Source of the DNA: Klebsormidium nitens
Taxonomy: Eukaryota; Streptophyta; Klebsormidiophyceae; Klebsormidiales; Klebsormidiaceae
NCBI GenBank assembly: GCA_000708835.1
Contig: DF237016.1
Coordinates: 1-64,000, forward strand
Length of the DNA stretch: 64,000 nucleotides
Direction: 5' to 3'
Position numbers and translations under genes: made by a program. Below are positions 11,801 through 23,124 of this stretch, in pieces. How positions within the stretch are numbered: the stretch's first letter is position 1; every line of letters begins with the position of its first letter. Below the pieces are notes generated by a model. That model was not told the origin of the DNA. It made no database searches and saw only the letters and a program-made list of their open reading frames with translations.

Positions 11801-14800
11801 TCTGCCTCCACCCTCCCTCTCGTCGCTCCCATACACCTCCGTCACATTCCTAAACTTACCCTTGGCCCCCTTATTCGTGCCTTTCCCCTTCTTGCCCCCT
11901 TCCGCTGCCCCGCTCTCCCGCCCTGTGTGCTCAGTCTCCTGTGCACCCCGTTCGTCGTCTTTGCCACCCAACCGTGCTTCACCGCTCGCATTCTCGACTT
12001 CGTGTGCACGCCCTTCCTCGCTCCGATCACCAGCCGCAATCAACTCCCCTTCTCTCACTCCAGTAGCTTCGGACGGCTCATTTTCCCCCTCGTTTGATCT
12101 CAGAGCCGAACCCTTCCGGCTGTGTGACGCTCCCCGCGCCTCTTTCGCCGACTCCTCTTCACTGCCGCGCTTCCCCCCGTTCTCCTGCCGCATCGCACTT
12201 TCCGCCTCCCGCTTTCTCTTCGTTTCCTCGTTCTTCCTCTGCTCTGCCCGGTGCTTTTCCAGCGCCTGCCGCGCCCACTCCTCCTCGATGGCCGTCACCT
12301 CGTTCTCCCCGTCTGCCGCTCCCTCCTCAGACCCATTCTGTCGCAACTCCACCTTCTGCTTCGCCAACCCGCTCCCAGGTCTTCGCCCCGTCTCTACACT
12401 CGGCTCCGTTTCCTCCTCGCCCACGTTCTGCCGCGTCGTCAGCCGCAGATCCCCTGCTGCCAGTCCACTGGCGCGCCGCGCCCTAGCCGCAGCCGCGCGC
12501 TCTTCGTCCGTCATCTCGATGGCCTCGCCGTCTGAATCTTGGACGACCACCTCCATGTCGTCATCCTCCCCACCGCTGACGTCACCTCTAGAGGCGGCCG
12601 CACCACCGCCCTCCGCAGTACTTCTGGGCTGCCCCTCCTGCTCGGATCTCTCCCGATTTGTGTTCGTAACCTGCGGGTGAAGACTCCCCCGTCGCCGCTC
12701 CTCCTCTTCCCGCCTGCGCCGCTCCTCCTCTTCCCGTGCGCGCCTCTCTTCCTGCTCCCGCACGCGCCTCTCCTCCTCTTGCTGCGCCCTGCGCTGCAGC
12801 CACGCGTCCAGCCCGCTGTTGAGCAGCACGCCCACCAGCTTGTTCTGCACCGTGCGCTTCACCATCTCCGCCAGCTTCTCGCGCACAATGCCCAGCGCCA
12901 CCGTTTGCGCCGCCACCGCCTCCCTCCGCTGCGGCGCGGGCGTGTCCGGGAGCTCCAGCGGCTGCGCCATCAGCCGGCCGGGGTACAGCGTCGCCATTTT
13001 GGGTGTTGACGGACCGTCGCTCTCTGCTGCTTCGTCCTCCGGTGCTGCGGCGTCTTGGGGCGCATGACTGGCTACGGGGAGTTGTGCGGGCGGGGTTGTG
13101 GGGAGAGGAGAGCCGCGGTGGTTGAGAAGTGTGAGCAACTGGCCCGAGTCGGCGGCGGAGATGAGGGACTGCAGGGGGCACGGGGGCATCCAGCCGTCCG
13201 CATGGAGCATCTGCAGGGAGCGACGTCACACATGCTCAGAAACAGTCGGACTAAAGCGGGATCCCGCCTTGATTGCCGGGATCGCAGGATCCCCAGTATA
13301 AACATTGCGAAGGACATCAACACTTTGACACTCGTTGCAGGCACGGACATGTTTCTTTCGTCCGCTCACTCCAAGGAGAACAACAAAGAGTGTGGTTCGA
13401 CCCTTATCCAACGAGCATTAGGGCGTCAGGGCGGCACCCAGTAGCTCATCCGCCTGGCGTGTGGACTGACCTCTAGGTGGGGGTACAGGTTGCCCTGCTC
13501 CAGCCAGATGCGCAAGTGCTGCAGCATGAAAGGCCCCGCCGCGCGGCCGTCCGCCCCCTGGTACCGCCACACGGCCGCCGCCTCTAACTGGACAACAAAA
13601 CAAGGACGAAAGCAGCGTCAGAGGCAGAGATCGTGTAGAAACTTAATCTGGTGTGGCCCAGCGACTTGCATCTGGTCCATCACAAAGTTCACAGCTAGGC
13701 TGTGACGCAAGTCGAGCAGTCAGTCGACCAGTCAACGCTCAGCACAGCTTCGTGCCTGTCCTACTGCCACGACCTCTTGCAAATGACGGCTGAACAGTCG
13801 AGTGCGTGGAGAACTTCAAGCGAGCTGCGCTTGTCTCTGCTGCTCAGCAGATAGAGTGCGCATTGGTCGAACCAACCACATCGGAAGCCCGGTTGTCAGC
13901 GTTGTATCCCAAACTTCTGCTGAAATTGCTGATGTTTACCTGCTCTTGTGTCATCCCCCCTGGCTGCAGCGGGGCCCCACCCGTCCCCGCAGGTTGCTGA
14001 CGAGGCTCCGGCCCCCAGTGCGGGACCGCACCCCCCTGCGGCGCAGGCTGCGAGGATGGGGCCCACGCCGGGCGTGCCGCATGCTGCCCCAGAGGGGCGG
14101 CCTGGTTCTGCCAGTGAAGCTGTGGTTGTTGATAGGGGCCTTGGGCGCCGTGCCACTCTGGCTGGGGGCCCGACCAGCGCTGGGGCAACGACTGGGGGTT
14201 TGAGCCCCAGGGACCACCCTGTGCTGGCGGAAGAGCTCCGGAGGGGGCGTGGCTGGGGGCTTGGGCGGCGCGAGCGGCAGCGAAGGCGGCTGCCTCCTGG
14301 CGCAAGTGGGCAAGGTGTCCCGGCGGGGATCCGAGAGCGGCGGCCGCCGTCATCTGTACAGGGACGGGCAGCTTTACCGAGGTGTCCGCATCTCGAGCAC
14401 CACTTGCCGGCACTGCCACCTTCGGCTTTGCTGCGGCCGTGCTTTTTACGGCGCTCGTTGAAACGTTTGTGGCTGCCTGGCCGTCTTTGCCCGCTCGGAC
14501 AGAGGGATCTTTTGCGGCCGGCGGATGTTCGACCTCCGCCGGCGACTCCCGCGGTTCTAGCTTCGCTTCCGTTGCTCCCCCTCTCTTTCCCCTGGAGGTT
14601 TCACCCGGCACCTTCGCCGCCCGTGGAACCTCTGGTTGCTGTCTTTCTCGAGGAGGACGCTCGTCCTTGGCAGTCCCCCACCGAACGGGCTTCCCTACGA
14701 CCTTGTGGGACGCGCCTTCCTGCAGGGAGTCCTTCTGACGAAAAGCAGCCCCAGCCTCTCCAGATGACAGCGGCAAAGCGGTGGCCGACACTCCCCTCGC

Positions 14801-17800
14801 CCCATGTCTGTCTTTGGAGACACTCTCAGTTAGGTCTGGCTGCTGCCTCAGCTTGACCGGGTCCTCCTCCTTCAGCAGTGAAGGTGCGAGCTCATCCTCC
14901 TGCGCAAACGCAGACAGCAGCGGAGCCTTCTTCAGGCCCTGCCCCGGCCTCTTGAAGTCCACCCGCACCTTGCCACGATTCTCGGCACCGTCACTTTCTG
15001 ATGCCCCCCCTTCTCTGACCGTATGTTTGCTAGAAGGCACTATCTTCACCTCCGCCTTGATGTTTCGCTCTACCCCAAGACGCAACTCCGCCCCCCCTTG
15101 CGTGACCTCTTGCCGCTCTCCTCCTTTTGCTGACCGATCTGAGCCAACGGCCTCCTTCGCTGCTGATCCTCGCTCCAGCATCTCTGCTGCTTCGGTCACT
15201 GCCCCAGCTGCTCTTAAACCCGTTAAGGCAGATGAGCTCTTGCTGTGAGGGGGCACACCCCCCCGGCTCGTCTCCGGTTTTCCCTCTTCCTCCTTGGGCT
15301 CCTCCATGGCTTCCAGGTCGACTTTCCCGTCCAGCAGGTCTTGCAACCTGACGGGAGGCCAGAAGCCGTCCCTCTTCTTCTTGTACACTTGCAGGTGCGG
15401 CTTCAGCTTGCCGCTCTCCAGCCCGTCCATCAGCAGGTCCAGCGGGTACGGCCCGCTCATCTTCTTGCTGCGACCCTCGTAGCACCACTCCGCGTCCGCA
15501 GGCAAGCTCGCAGCGCTTGCCGCCGCCTTTTCCCTGCTGCTGGCCTGCTTGCCGCTCGGCCCTGCGGTGACACCACTGTCTCCTGCTTTAACAACTGTCT
15601 TTTGTCGCCCGGACTCCACCTCAGGCGCCCGTTGGCTGACGCTGGGCTCTCTCTCTCGTCTCTCTGAGATCGTTTTGGGCGGTTGGTCGTGATCCTTCGA
15701 CCGCACCGACTGCTCGCCCGGTCTCTCCCCCCGTCCTGCTCCACTATGCCTCGCGGCCCCTTGAGACAAGCTCCCCCTCCCATGCTCGCTGTCGGATATC
15801 GCGGGCTGACCCGCTATATCTTTCCTGGCCTCCTGCCCCAGACTTGCGCTCCTTTCGTCTGCCAGACCCCTGGCTGCGTCCCTCCTCCGCTTCTCGGGGG
15901 GCTGATTGGCTGCGGCAGTCGGGGACGCCCTCTTGAGGGGTGCTGCTAGACCGACCTGGGCCAGCTTCTCCTGCCGTGTTGCCTCCCAGCGTGCCTTGCG
16001 TGCCTCCACCTTCTCGTCCCTGCTAAACAGGAATTACAGATCGTCTAGGAAGAGCAACTAAGGCTGCCACCGCAAAGTCACTCTATAGTGCACTCTCGAG
16101 CAGTCACCTCAACTTGGACAAGTTGCAAAAGCGTCCTACATGATGCAATGTGCGACTATTGTGAGATAGTCCACAAGAGATTTGGCACGTGTGAAAAACA
16201 AATCACAAGCCTGTGTGTTGAACAGGAGTACCATCTTGAACTGCATCCATCGAGTCTCTTTCTGTAAACCATTGAGTTTCTGCAAAGAAGAAACTCATCG
16301 TTCCCAAAAGAAGATATTATTGTGACCGTTGCACTCACCTGCTTCCTGAGGCTTTCCATGGCTCCCCCCCCACTGCTTGTTCACCTCTCCCAAAACTTCT
16401 CCCCTCCACTTCCTTTGCTCCTTCTCCATCTCTCACACTGCCCACTCTGTCCTCAGAGCGTCCTTCCAGTTCAGGGTCGCTTCTCACCCCTGCCGCTGAT
16501 GCTGGCGACGCTCTCCTGCCGGCCACTCTTTCCCTGTTTTCGTCCTGAGGTCTCGCTGCACTTGTATGTCTCGCTCTTGCCGCTTCCTCCCTGGGCTTCT
16601 CACTTTGCCTGCCACTGCGCAAATCCTTTTCCCCACTTCTTTCCATCCTTTCTCGCACGTGTTCTTGCTGCTCGGGCGCCCCGATGCGTCGCCGATCAGA
16701 TACTTGTGGCTTCCCATCCAACTGACTCCCATCCCTCGTGCTAGCTGGCAGCTTCCCCGCTTCCCTGGCTCCCTCATAAAGAGCACTCTTCGGCTTGGCT
16801 TCCTGCTTGTGCACCGCCTTCTTCTCAACTCTCCCGTCCTTCCGCTCAGGAGGGGCACTCAGGTGTCGCTGTTTACTCTTTGAATTTTCCTCCAAAGTCA
16901 AGTGGTATCCCTTCTTGTCCTCAGACGGCTTCAACCTTGAGGAAACCCCGGTCCCCTTAAACCCCCAACTCTCTTGCGAGTTCCCATCAGCTTTCGACTT
17001 TGCTTCCGCTCGCCTGAGGGCCCTCTCACGAGCCAGAAGAAATACAGCTTCTCCGGAACTTCGGCTCTCCTCTGTTACACTTTTCCACTTTGATTTGGAG
17101 TCGGCACGCCTGCCTTCTGGAGCAATCACCTCTTCGCCTCTTTGTTTAAGCTCCACTTGAGTCTCCGCATCAGCACCTCGCGGCTGCCCCTCCTTCCTAT
17201 CATCTATTTTACTCCGAGCGTATTTAGCTTGATCGGCAGGCCTTTTATCCATGCTTTCTTTATCACCACCACCTGTGCGGTGATGTCGCAAACTACTGAC
17301 CGCAGAAGGATCCTTTCTTCTGACCCCATTACGATGTCTGCTCTCACCCCTGGGTTGAGGGTCACCATTAGCTCTTTCATTGAGAACTTGCGCATTGCCC
17401 GCTGCAAGGCAAGAACTGTGCCCGGGACCCTTTCTTTGGTGCTTTGGCAGTGGCCCCAGCTTCTCAATCCTGCTGTTGATGTCCGCCTGGAGCCACTCCT
17501 CTGTTGGATTGTGGTTCACAGTGGACTTTGTTTCGCGCTCACATGGTTCCAAAGTTGAGCGGTGGCCCCTCTCACGTTCACTTGCAACTCTGTCTGATCT
17601 GTGGAAAAGAGTTGTGGGGACGGTGCTGGCCAACAAAGTCTTATCAACTGCTGCCCCTAAAAACTCAGCAGACTTTGACTTTTCCTGCCTGGGAAAAATT
17701 CTGGCACTTGCAGCTAGTTTGCTGCTAGCCTGCCGAATGCTGGCCTGCTCGTGCCTTTGACTCGGCCTTCCTGCATCGCTTGCTGAGCTCTCAGAGTCCT

Positions 17801-17864
17801 CAGAAAGTTCTGAAGAAACTTCACTCGAAGACGAAGAAGTTGACAGTATCCTACTCGCTGCCAT
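8845..17864 (-). CDS. ATXR7: SET1/ATXR7-type histone H3 lysine-4 methyltransferase with two GYF-like domains
   Basis: This is a nuclear SET-domain enzyme predicted to methylate histone H3K4, probably in a COMPASS-like complex. Eight exons join in phase: 17864-16339, 16019-13940, 13587-13471, 13210-10972, 10662-9992, 9699-9565, 9224-9073, 8866-8845, giving 2,313 residues. There is a long charged, disordered N-terminus. A first GYF-like domain ([16 protein letters not shown]) lies at about 685-740 and a second ([15 protein letters not shown]) at about 1206-1262. An Arg/Glu coiled-coil stretch lies near 1380-1416 and an AT-hook-like GRPKK near 1745. The catalytic SET domain begins at about 2173: WG..., [28 protein letters not shown]. 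Post-SET cysteines (CNC...KC) follow. The last exon is only 22 bp and is supported because it supplies the final post-SET cysteine and the Leu-Asn end. The protein is longer than Arabidopsis ATXR7, and no RRM was seen. Confidence 0.9.
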
Positions 17865-19099
17865 TGCCCCACATTGAGCTCCGTCAACTTTATAGGGGAA
17901 AAGCCATTGTAAGCATTTGAATTTTGGCAGCGAGCCTGCAGGACGCGCAGCAGATTCAGCAATGCTCCGAGCGACTTTTGCACTGCCAGTGCCGCAAGTA
18001 GTACAAAGAACGGAGTTGTAGAAGTGTTACCAGCCATGTGTTACCTAGGCCGGCACTTTGGGCCGCGAGATTGCCGATGATCCCGTCGTCGCGCGTGCAG
18101 AAACGCGTCATCCAATACAGCTGACAGAAGCACCGAGCGACCCTATGCCACTCTTTCTATCTACCGGGCAGAGATTAACTAGGCTCTTGCAGTCAGCCTT
18201 CCCGCCTCACCGAACGGTAACCTTTCCTGACGTCAACTTCCGAACCGGGGTCTGAACCAGCAAACAGTACTGAAGCCCCAAGACCGAAGCTCGGTCTACC
18301 GTATCACTTCGGAAGCTTTAACCGTGATTGATTTGACCCTCCGAAACCACTTGGTTGTCGTGCCTCTACCCAGCCCCTAACCAAGAAGTTGTAGACCGTA
18401 CCGAGAAGAGCAGCGTGCCCGGGCTATCAAATTGGCCCAAAGATGCTGACGCACCTCGCGCGTAAAAGTAGCATGTGAACACTTTTACAACTCCGTTCTT
18501 TGACCTTTTTGCGCCAGTGCCACCAGAATTGCCTACCCCGGTCCCCCATGCGCAACATTGTGACCAAACTAGACATGGCGGCTAGACTAGGTACATAGTA
18601 AACAACGTGAAACTGACCAATCAGCCTGCTTCAATTGTACACGTGGTTCCACGTGTAGATACCGTAACAGAACCGCAGGGTACGGTACCCTACCCTGTGC
18701 CTGCTAGCCCAAGCTGCCCAGACAGCATGATACCGTACCACGTACCTGTAAAACCCGGTAGTAGGTACCGGTTTTGACAAACAGGTGTCGAGTCAGCATC
18801 ACTTTTGCTGGGCCTTCCGAGCCATGTTCACAGGACAAGCCAGGAGTCGAACTTGAAGTTGAAGTGGGTGAGTCAAACATCCTTGGAGTTTCTGTAGGCG
18901 ATAGTTTCTTGATCAGCCTCATTGGGCTCGGTGCGCTTTCCAAGCCCCCTGTGCACATGTGACACTTCCTCCCCCAGTTGATCAGGACAGTGCCAATCCT
19001 TTTCTGACATTTTTGCTTTGAGGGCATAACGTAGGTATCCAATCTTACCAGCCTGCTAGAGCTGCCGGCAGTGCTATCACTATTGACGTCGCCACAAAA
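17865..19099. other. Divergent promoter region of the SET1-like gene and PEX14
   Basis: This 1.2-kb region lies between two divergent start codons. It contains the inverted-repeat element at 17987-18519, leaving about 120 bp before the SET1-like start and about 580 bp before the PEX14 start. No coding sequence is supported. Confidence 0.55.
17987..18519. mobile_element. Candidate inverted-repeat (foldback/MITE-like) element
   Basis: The arms at 18004-18028 and 18478-18502 are inverted copies of 25 nt with a single mismatch (core CAAAGAACGGAGTTGTA). Weaker similarity extends outward to 17987 and 18519, where the ends read CAGTGCCGCAA and CACTGGCGCAA. The intervening 450 bp has no ORF. I could not find a target-site duplication, so the outer boundaries and class are uncertain; the CAGTG-like ends would suit a hAT relative. 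It lies just upstream of the SET1-like start codon. Confidence 0.6.
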
Positions 19100-22000
19100 T
19101 ATGGCGGACATACCATCAGCTCCTCCTGTGGTGCAAGCGGAGGAAATCTCGACTACTGCAGGCGAGTCCTCGACCAACTTTTGATTTCTTTGTTTGTTAG
19201 GAAAGTGCTATATGTATTGAGTGAGTGGCTCAATGTTCACCTGGGGTGTTTGCTGTACGACAGAGTTGGGGTAGGCTGCTTCACTTGAGAAGCTATGAGA
19301 AGCATGTGACGTCCATGTCTGGCTGTAAGTTGTAGACTGTTTCAATGGGCAATCTCAATGAGTGTGTTTTCTCAGAGGGGCCCCATCTGCATGTTGTCTT
19401 CTGTGGGTTTCTAATCGACTATCTTTTCAATGTACAGAGGTCAAGACACCCCTTCCGGACCCGCCAGCCACTTTGTCTGCTGAGGCTGCTCCTATTGTGG
19501 AGGAAAACCTTCCCCTGCGGGAAGACTTCATCCAGAATGCTGTCAAGTTTCTCTCTCACCCTAAGGTTCAGGGCTCTCCCGTCCAGTACCGGCGATCCTT
19601 CCTGGAAAAGAAAGGTCTCAACAGTGCTGAAATCACTGAGGCTTTTCGGCGGGTTCCGGTGAGTGGGGCACTGCAGGGGCAAGTGAGACTGTTGCAGTGC
19701 ATCAGCGGATTGGTGCTCTGCCGATGACTAGGGCCATGCTCTTGCATTCACAGCACATGTCCGTGAATGGTACTTCAAACATAGCAACGTGTGCGCTGGG
19801 GCCCCACTTCGACACCTGATTTCAGATACTCTGCTCACCTGCCTTCTGTGCCTCTAGTCACAGGGAGAAGTCACCAGCCTGATTTGTGCCCCAGGTTTTT
19901 CCGCTCTTGATAGACTTGTGTGTCGCTGCCCTGCAGTTGACCTGTTCAGTCTGTCCACCTTGTGCAGGACACGGCAACTGCCCCCCCCGCACCCCTCCCT
20001 GCCACCACCACAGTGACCACCACCACCACCAGCCCGGCCCCACCTGCCCCGACCGCATCCCCAGTGGCTGTACCCCCCCGGCCAGCTGCGGTCTTGCGAA
20101 AGCCCTGGGAACAGACTGCTCAGCCAGCAAGTGCCTATCCTGCCGCCGGTCAGCAGGTTGCGGCGGCCCCCCAGGCTCAAGTTGCACCGCGGCAGGGCGT
20201 GCGATGGACGCAGATGGTGCTGGCACTGGGGGTGCTCTCTGCCGCGGGAGCGGGGACTGTCATAGTCACCAAGGTGGGCCTGCTTCGGCAAGTGACAGTC
20301 TAATGGCCAGAAAGTGCCCCTTGTGCAACCGGTCCCTGCTTGTGGATGAGACTCAATCTATGCAGTAATGCAGGGAGGGGCCAGAATGGCAAACAGCGTT
20401 TCAGTGGCTCTATAAACCCCCATTGATGCAAAACACCTGGTGAGTGCCTTTGATAGAGGAGATTCTCCATGCGCACTCCGCTCAAGTCGTCTCCTGTCTT
20501 TTAGTATTGGCAGGATCTCAAGCATATTCATGCTTCACATCCCTGGTAAGAATTTTCCAACTAAATTTCGATTGTCGCCCTTTTTGCCAGCAATACCTGG
20601 TCCCCCGCTTGCGCGCCTGGCTCCGCCGCTGGCTGCTGGACATCAGCGAAGAGGTAGGGGGCGTCCGCAAGCTCACTCCCGTGGAGGAGGCCGCCAATGC
20701 CGCCGCCGCAGCCGCCAGTGCTGCAGCAGAGGCGACAAAGATCATGAAGGAGGCCAGGGAGGAAGTCAAGGAAGTCAGCGCAGAAGGTGAGGCCGCTCTC
20801 TCATGCTCTTGAATATGCAGTGCGGCGGGAGTCTAGGGTCTGGTCAGTCAGGTTGGTACATTTGCCCCATGTGTTGCCTCGTTACTTGGTCTGTTTTGCA
20901 GCGTCTAGTTTGTCATACCTCAACGAATTGCCTCCTTACCACCGAGCTTTGCAGCTGACCGACTTCATGTACGCTGTTTTGCTTTTTATAAAACATATTC
21001 AGTAAATGTTGATAGATCTGCTGTCGCTTTTTGCTTGTCACTTGTCCTTCTCCGCCTCCATCTGCCCTTCCCCTCGAGCCTCCATCCTGGCCTCCCTGCA
21101 GGGGACCGGAAGCTGGAGGCCATCCTGGGTGCATTCCAGGCCCAGACGCGTGAGCTGACGGCCACTCTGGGCAGCCTGAAGGGGGCACTGGAGGAGCGCG
21201 AGGAGGCCCGCAAGGAGGCGCTCATCTTGGGGACGGCCAGTCACCCCGAGGGCGCGCCTCCGGTGAGCCTGCCAGACCTGCGCAAGGGTGAGCCCGCCAT
21301 GGCAGCTCTGTATGTCAACCCTGCTGGATTACAAGCAGTCCACCCTTGTTGACCTTATCATGTCACGAAGACGTGATATTGAGGTTGGGTTTGTACATCG
21401 ATCAGCAGTCAGGCCCGCTCTGACGGGACCCTCTCAATAGCATGTTTGTCCTGTCCAGTGAAGATTTACGGCTGCAACTGATTTGCATCAACGTACATAT
21501 CTTGTAAAAATCCTTGGCAGATCCATCGAATCAAACTGGAGCTAAGATTCTGGCTTTGGTGCGGGGTCCCATCTTCGAGCCGCATGTCACTCTCTATGCG
21601 CAGCTATTCGGGCATCCACGAGTAAAACTGTCTTTGCCCGATCCTGCTTTTGCGCTGACACCCCGCCGCTCTTTGTTTGCAGAACTCCTCAAGTTTACCA
21701 GCGTGATGACGGGGTTCACCGGCACCCCCCCTGCGAATGAGGCCGCGGCGGCGGGTCTCTCTGGGGCGGACGTGTCGGAGCTGAAGGCCTTGGTACTGGA
21801 GCGCCGCGCCGCCGCCGTTCAAGCTCCCCGTGGCCCTGCTGTCGACCGAGAGTACGAAGAATCAGAAGATGGCCTGAACTGGCTGCAGTCCTCGCAAACG
21901 GCGTCCCAAAATGACCTAGCAACAGCCCCCCGGTATGATTCTGCTTCGAAGGGCCCTGTAAATACGAGCGTAGACCGCCGTGCGCTGGGGACGACTGCGG

Positions 22001-23124
22001 CCGGTCGAGCTGGTCCTGCGAACCAGGGCCTCGCGATGCAGCCCGCATCTGCGAGCATGGAGCCCCGTTACGAAGACGCGAATGGGTATCAGGAGAAAGG
22101 TTCACGGCCCACGTCAGCCAACTCGATGCCGCTGAGCCAGGTCGCCTCCGGTCAGGAGCTGCCGCACCGCCCAACCAGCTCGCCGGCACAGGGCCCCGAC
22201 CACGCCCCCCACTCCCAGTCGTACATGGACGTCCTCCAGATGCTCAAGGACGGCAAGCCGATCCCGGGCATCCGCGACATCGATGACAAGCCTCCAAACC
22301 CCAACCAGCCCCCGACCGACCCCAAGCTCAAGCCCCGCGCCAAGCCCTGGGAGAAGGGCTTCCAGCAGGTGTCGGAGAAGCCAGCCAATGGGGAGGCACC
22401 CCCGCCGTTCAACATTACCAACTCCAGAAGCGCCGCATCTCCTGCCCCGGTCTATTCTTCTGATGGACAGGCCCCTTGGTGGCGGAAAGCACAACCCCTC
22501 TCGCAGCCCGGGGTCAGCGGTCCGCCGCAAGGGCAGGACGGGTACCCTCCGAGGAGCACGGCGAGCGGGGCTGAGAGCGAGAGTTTTGTGCACCCTGCGC
22601 TTGCCGGCGACATCGACCCCCCTCGGCCCCAGGCGGTGCAGTCTGAGTTGGCATCAGGAAGCGCCCCCGCAGACCCGTCCTCCGGCCCGAGGATCACGGA
22701 AGTGCACAGCGAACCAGTGGAGGCGCAGGCCGTCGAGGCGCAGCCGGGGCCCAGCAGCAGCAGAAGCACGTCCGGCGCAGGGGGGTCGCAGGGAACCGAG
22801 AGGCCGGGGCTGGGGACTGGCGTGCCAGCTGTCCCTTCGAAGCCAGCCTGGCGCCCTCCGGCCGTGCCCGGTTTTGCCATGCCAAGCGCTGCGGAGGCCA
22901 TCAAGGGCAAGGGCAAGGTGGTGCCTGTGACGCCAATGGCGTCAAATGGGCACCGAGAGGTGCGAGCGGCGGCTACTGGGGAGGGTCAGGGGGAGGGTTC
23001 AAGTCAGAGTGGGAGCGTGGAAGGCACGGATGACAGATTCGAGAAAAGCTATGCAGGTGTGGTTCAGGCCGGAGGCGGCAGCCAGGAGAACGAAGGGATG
23101 GAGGCCGGTGGAAATGCGGAATGA
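19100..23124 (+). CDS. PEX14: Peroxin 14, peroxisomal docking protein
   Basis: PEX14 docks the cargo receptor PEX5 at the peroxisomal membrane. Six exons join in phase: 19100-19160, 19438-19658, 19968-20273, 20591-20786, 21102-21287, 21683-23124, giving 803 residues. The PEX5-binding N-domain lies at about 45-94 (REDFIQNAVKFL, YRRSFLEKKGL, AFRRVP). A Pro/Thr-rich linker follows, then a hydrophobic segment near 174-194 preceded by RWTQ and followed by YLVPRLRAWLRRW. An Ala/Glu coiled coil spans about 225-310. A plant-PEX14 block containing MLKDGKPIPGIRDID and PPNPNQP lies near 501-546. Exon 1 fits only if intron 1 uses a GC donor (CAG|GCGAGT), because no GT donor restores the phase of the strong acceptor at 19437. 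After the conserved block the protein runs another 250 or so disordered residues, well beyond the roughly 500 residues of Arabidopsis PEX14. Confidence 0.92.
19161..19437 (+). other. Probable GC-AG intron 1 of PEX14
   Basis: The exon ends CAG and the intron begins GCGAGT; it ends TGTACAG. Exon phase 1 on both sides gives GAG across the junction. The GT dinucleotides in exon 1 either have the wrong phase for this acceptor or require a poorer one (ACAGAG) with a GTGCAA donor, so this is the best but not the only reading. Confidence 0.6.

Noticed and set aside
11601-12680. 359-codon plus-strand ORF
   Set aside because: It is antisense to the 2.2-kb exon of the SET1-like gene. Its Ser/Pro-rich product mirrors the Glu/Arg/Gly-rich sense codons, as expected of a shadow frame in GC-rich sequence.
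13948-14856. 302-codon plus-strand ORF
   Set aside because: Antisense shadow of the second large SET1-like exon; it has no ATG at its reported start and no domain.
22283-22930. 215-codon ORF overlapping PEX14
   Set aside because: An alternative frame of the PEX14 last exon. It is Arg/Pro-rich and featureless, while the PEX14 frame contains the conserved block.
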